The notes under the pieces: model-generated | Told to the model about the DNA's origin: nothing | Databases searched by the model: none | Seen by the model: the letters and a program-made list of their open reading frames with translations, nothing else | Translations under genes and position numbers: made by a program | NCBI GenBank assembly: GCA_029781465.1 | Contig: JAKOWQ010000089.1 | Location: 1-6,276, forward strand | Source of the DNA: Pseudomonadota bacterium | Lineage (GTDB): Bacteria > Pseudomonadota > Alphaproteobacteria > Sphingomonadales > Sphingomonadaceae | DNA length: 6,276 nucleotides | Direction: 5' to 3' | Part shown: one piece after another, positions 5,879-6,276 of the stretch | Position numbering within the stretch: position 1 is the first letter of the stretch | How the letters are laid out: each line of letters starts with the position of its first letter

Positions 5879-6276
5879 ACTACCCGGGCCCGCGCTGCGC
5901 CTGTCGATCGACCGCGACGCGCTGGCCGCCAATTGGCGGGCTCTCGACCGGCTCTCAGGCAATGCCCGGACAGGCGCCGCGATCAAGGCCGATGCCTACG
6001 GCGTGGGGGTAGCGGCTTGCGCACCTGCGCTGTGGCAGGCTGGGTGCCGCGATTTCTTCGTTGCCCATGCCGCGGAAGCCGTCGCGGCGCTCGAACATCT
6101 CCCGGCGGGCAACCTTGCGGTCTTGCATGGACCGCAGACTCCCTCGGAGGCACGGTGGATGGACCGGGCGGGATTACGCCCGCTGATCAATTCGCTCCGT
6201 CAGGCACGGCTGTGGATCGAAGCGGGCGGTGGGCCATGCGATATGATGGTCGATACCGGGATCAACCGGATCGGCC
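5868..6276 (+). CDS. alr: Alanine racemase, N-terminal part, cut by the window edge
   Basis: The first 136 codons are open to the right edge. The N-terminal part of the PLP-binding barrel is seen: LRLSIDRDALAANW (10-23), then AIKADAYGVG (38-47), where Lys40 forms the Schiff base with pyridoxal phosphate, LHGPQTP (86-92), and VDTGINRIG (128-136) with the conserved substrate/cofactor-contacting Arg134. The enzyme interconverts L- and D-alanine to supply D-Ala for peptidoglycan in the cytoplasm. Seven residues before Arg134, where the Geobacillus enzyme has a carbamylated lysine (Lys129), this protein has Met127. The ATG at 5868 overlaps the end of the permease by 11 bases, with AAGGGA (5851-5856) as a plausible ribosome binding site 11 bases upstream, so expression is probably coupled to the permease. 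The catalytic tyrosine of the C-terminal domain is outside the window. Alternative: a closely related PLP amino-acid racemase, less likely. Confidence 0.93.
   Translation, partial: MQAELPGPALRLSIDRDALAANWRALDRLSGNARTGAAIKADAYGVGVAACAPALWQAGCRDFFVAHAAEAVAALEHLPAGNLAVLHGPQTPSEARWMDRAGLRPLINSLRQARLWIEAGGGPCDMMVDTGINRIG

Overview
The window is GC-rich, tightly packed chromosomal DNA. It most likely comes from an alphaproteobacterium of the Sphingomonadales (Erythrobacter/Novosphingobium/Sphingomonas type). That placement rests on remembered protein style (DUF3376-type patatin, two-cysteine NifU-like scaffold, MHS permease with a long external loop), on the radA-cvpA neighbourhood, and on a GTTC-N7-GTTC LexA-type box. 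No search was run. I see no insertion sequence, CRISPR array, tRNA, rRNA or phage gene.

Left arm, minus strand (1-1765). An acyltransferase-3 family membrane protein is followed, after a 57-base gap holding a strong inverted repeat, by a patatin-like lipase/phospholipase that runs off the left edge. Both would be envelope- or lipid-active enzymes. They look like a two-gene minus-strand unit.

Central divergent region (1766-1857). This 92-base gap separates the acyltransferase from radA. It holds a good sigma70-like promoter for radA with a 17-base spacer. The spacer region carries a perfect GTTC-N7-GTTC direct repeat, the classic alphaproteobacterial LexA (SOS) operator. The -10 box ends so close to the radA ATG that the transcript is probably leaderless.

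Right arm, plus strand (1858-6276). radA (DNA branch migration and recombinational repair), a CvpA family membrane protein, a small NifU/IscU-like iron-sulfur scaffold relative, an MHS-type major facilitator permease and the start of alanine racemase (alr) follow one another. Junctions are 12 bases, a one-base stop/start overlap, 32 bases and an 11-base overlap. They look like one operon or at least a transcriptionally coupled cluster.

Nothing here amounts to a clearly new biological system. The best leads are the LexA-type operator in a leaderless radA promoter, which might place a whole housekeeping cluster under DNA-damage control; the approximately 100-residue periplasmic insertion with two cysteines in the permease; and the Fe-S scaffold relative that has lost the third cysteine ligand and the usual aspartate.
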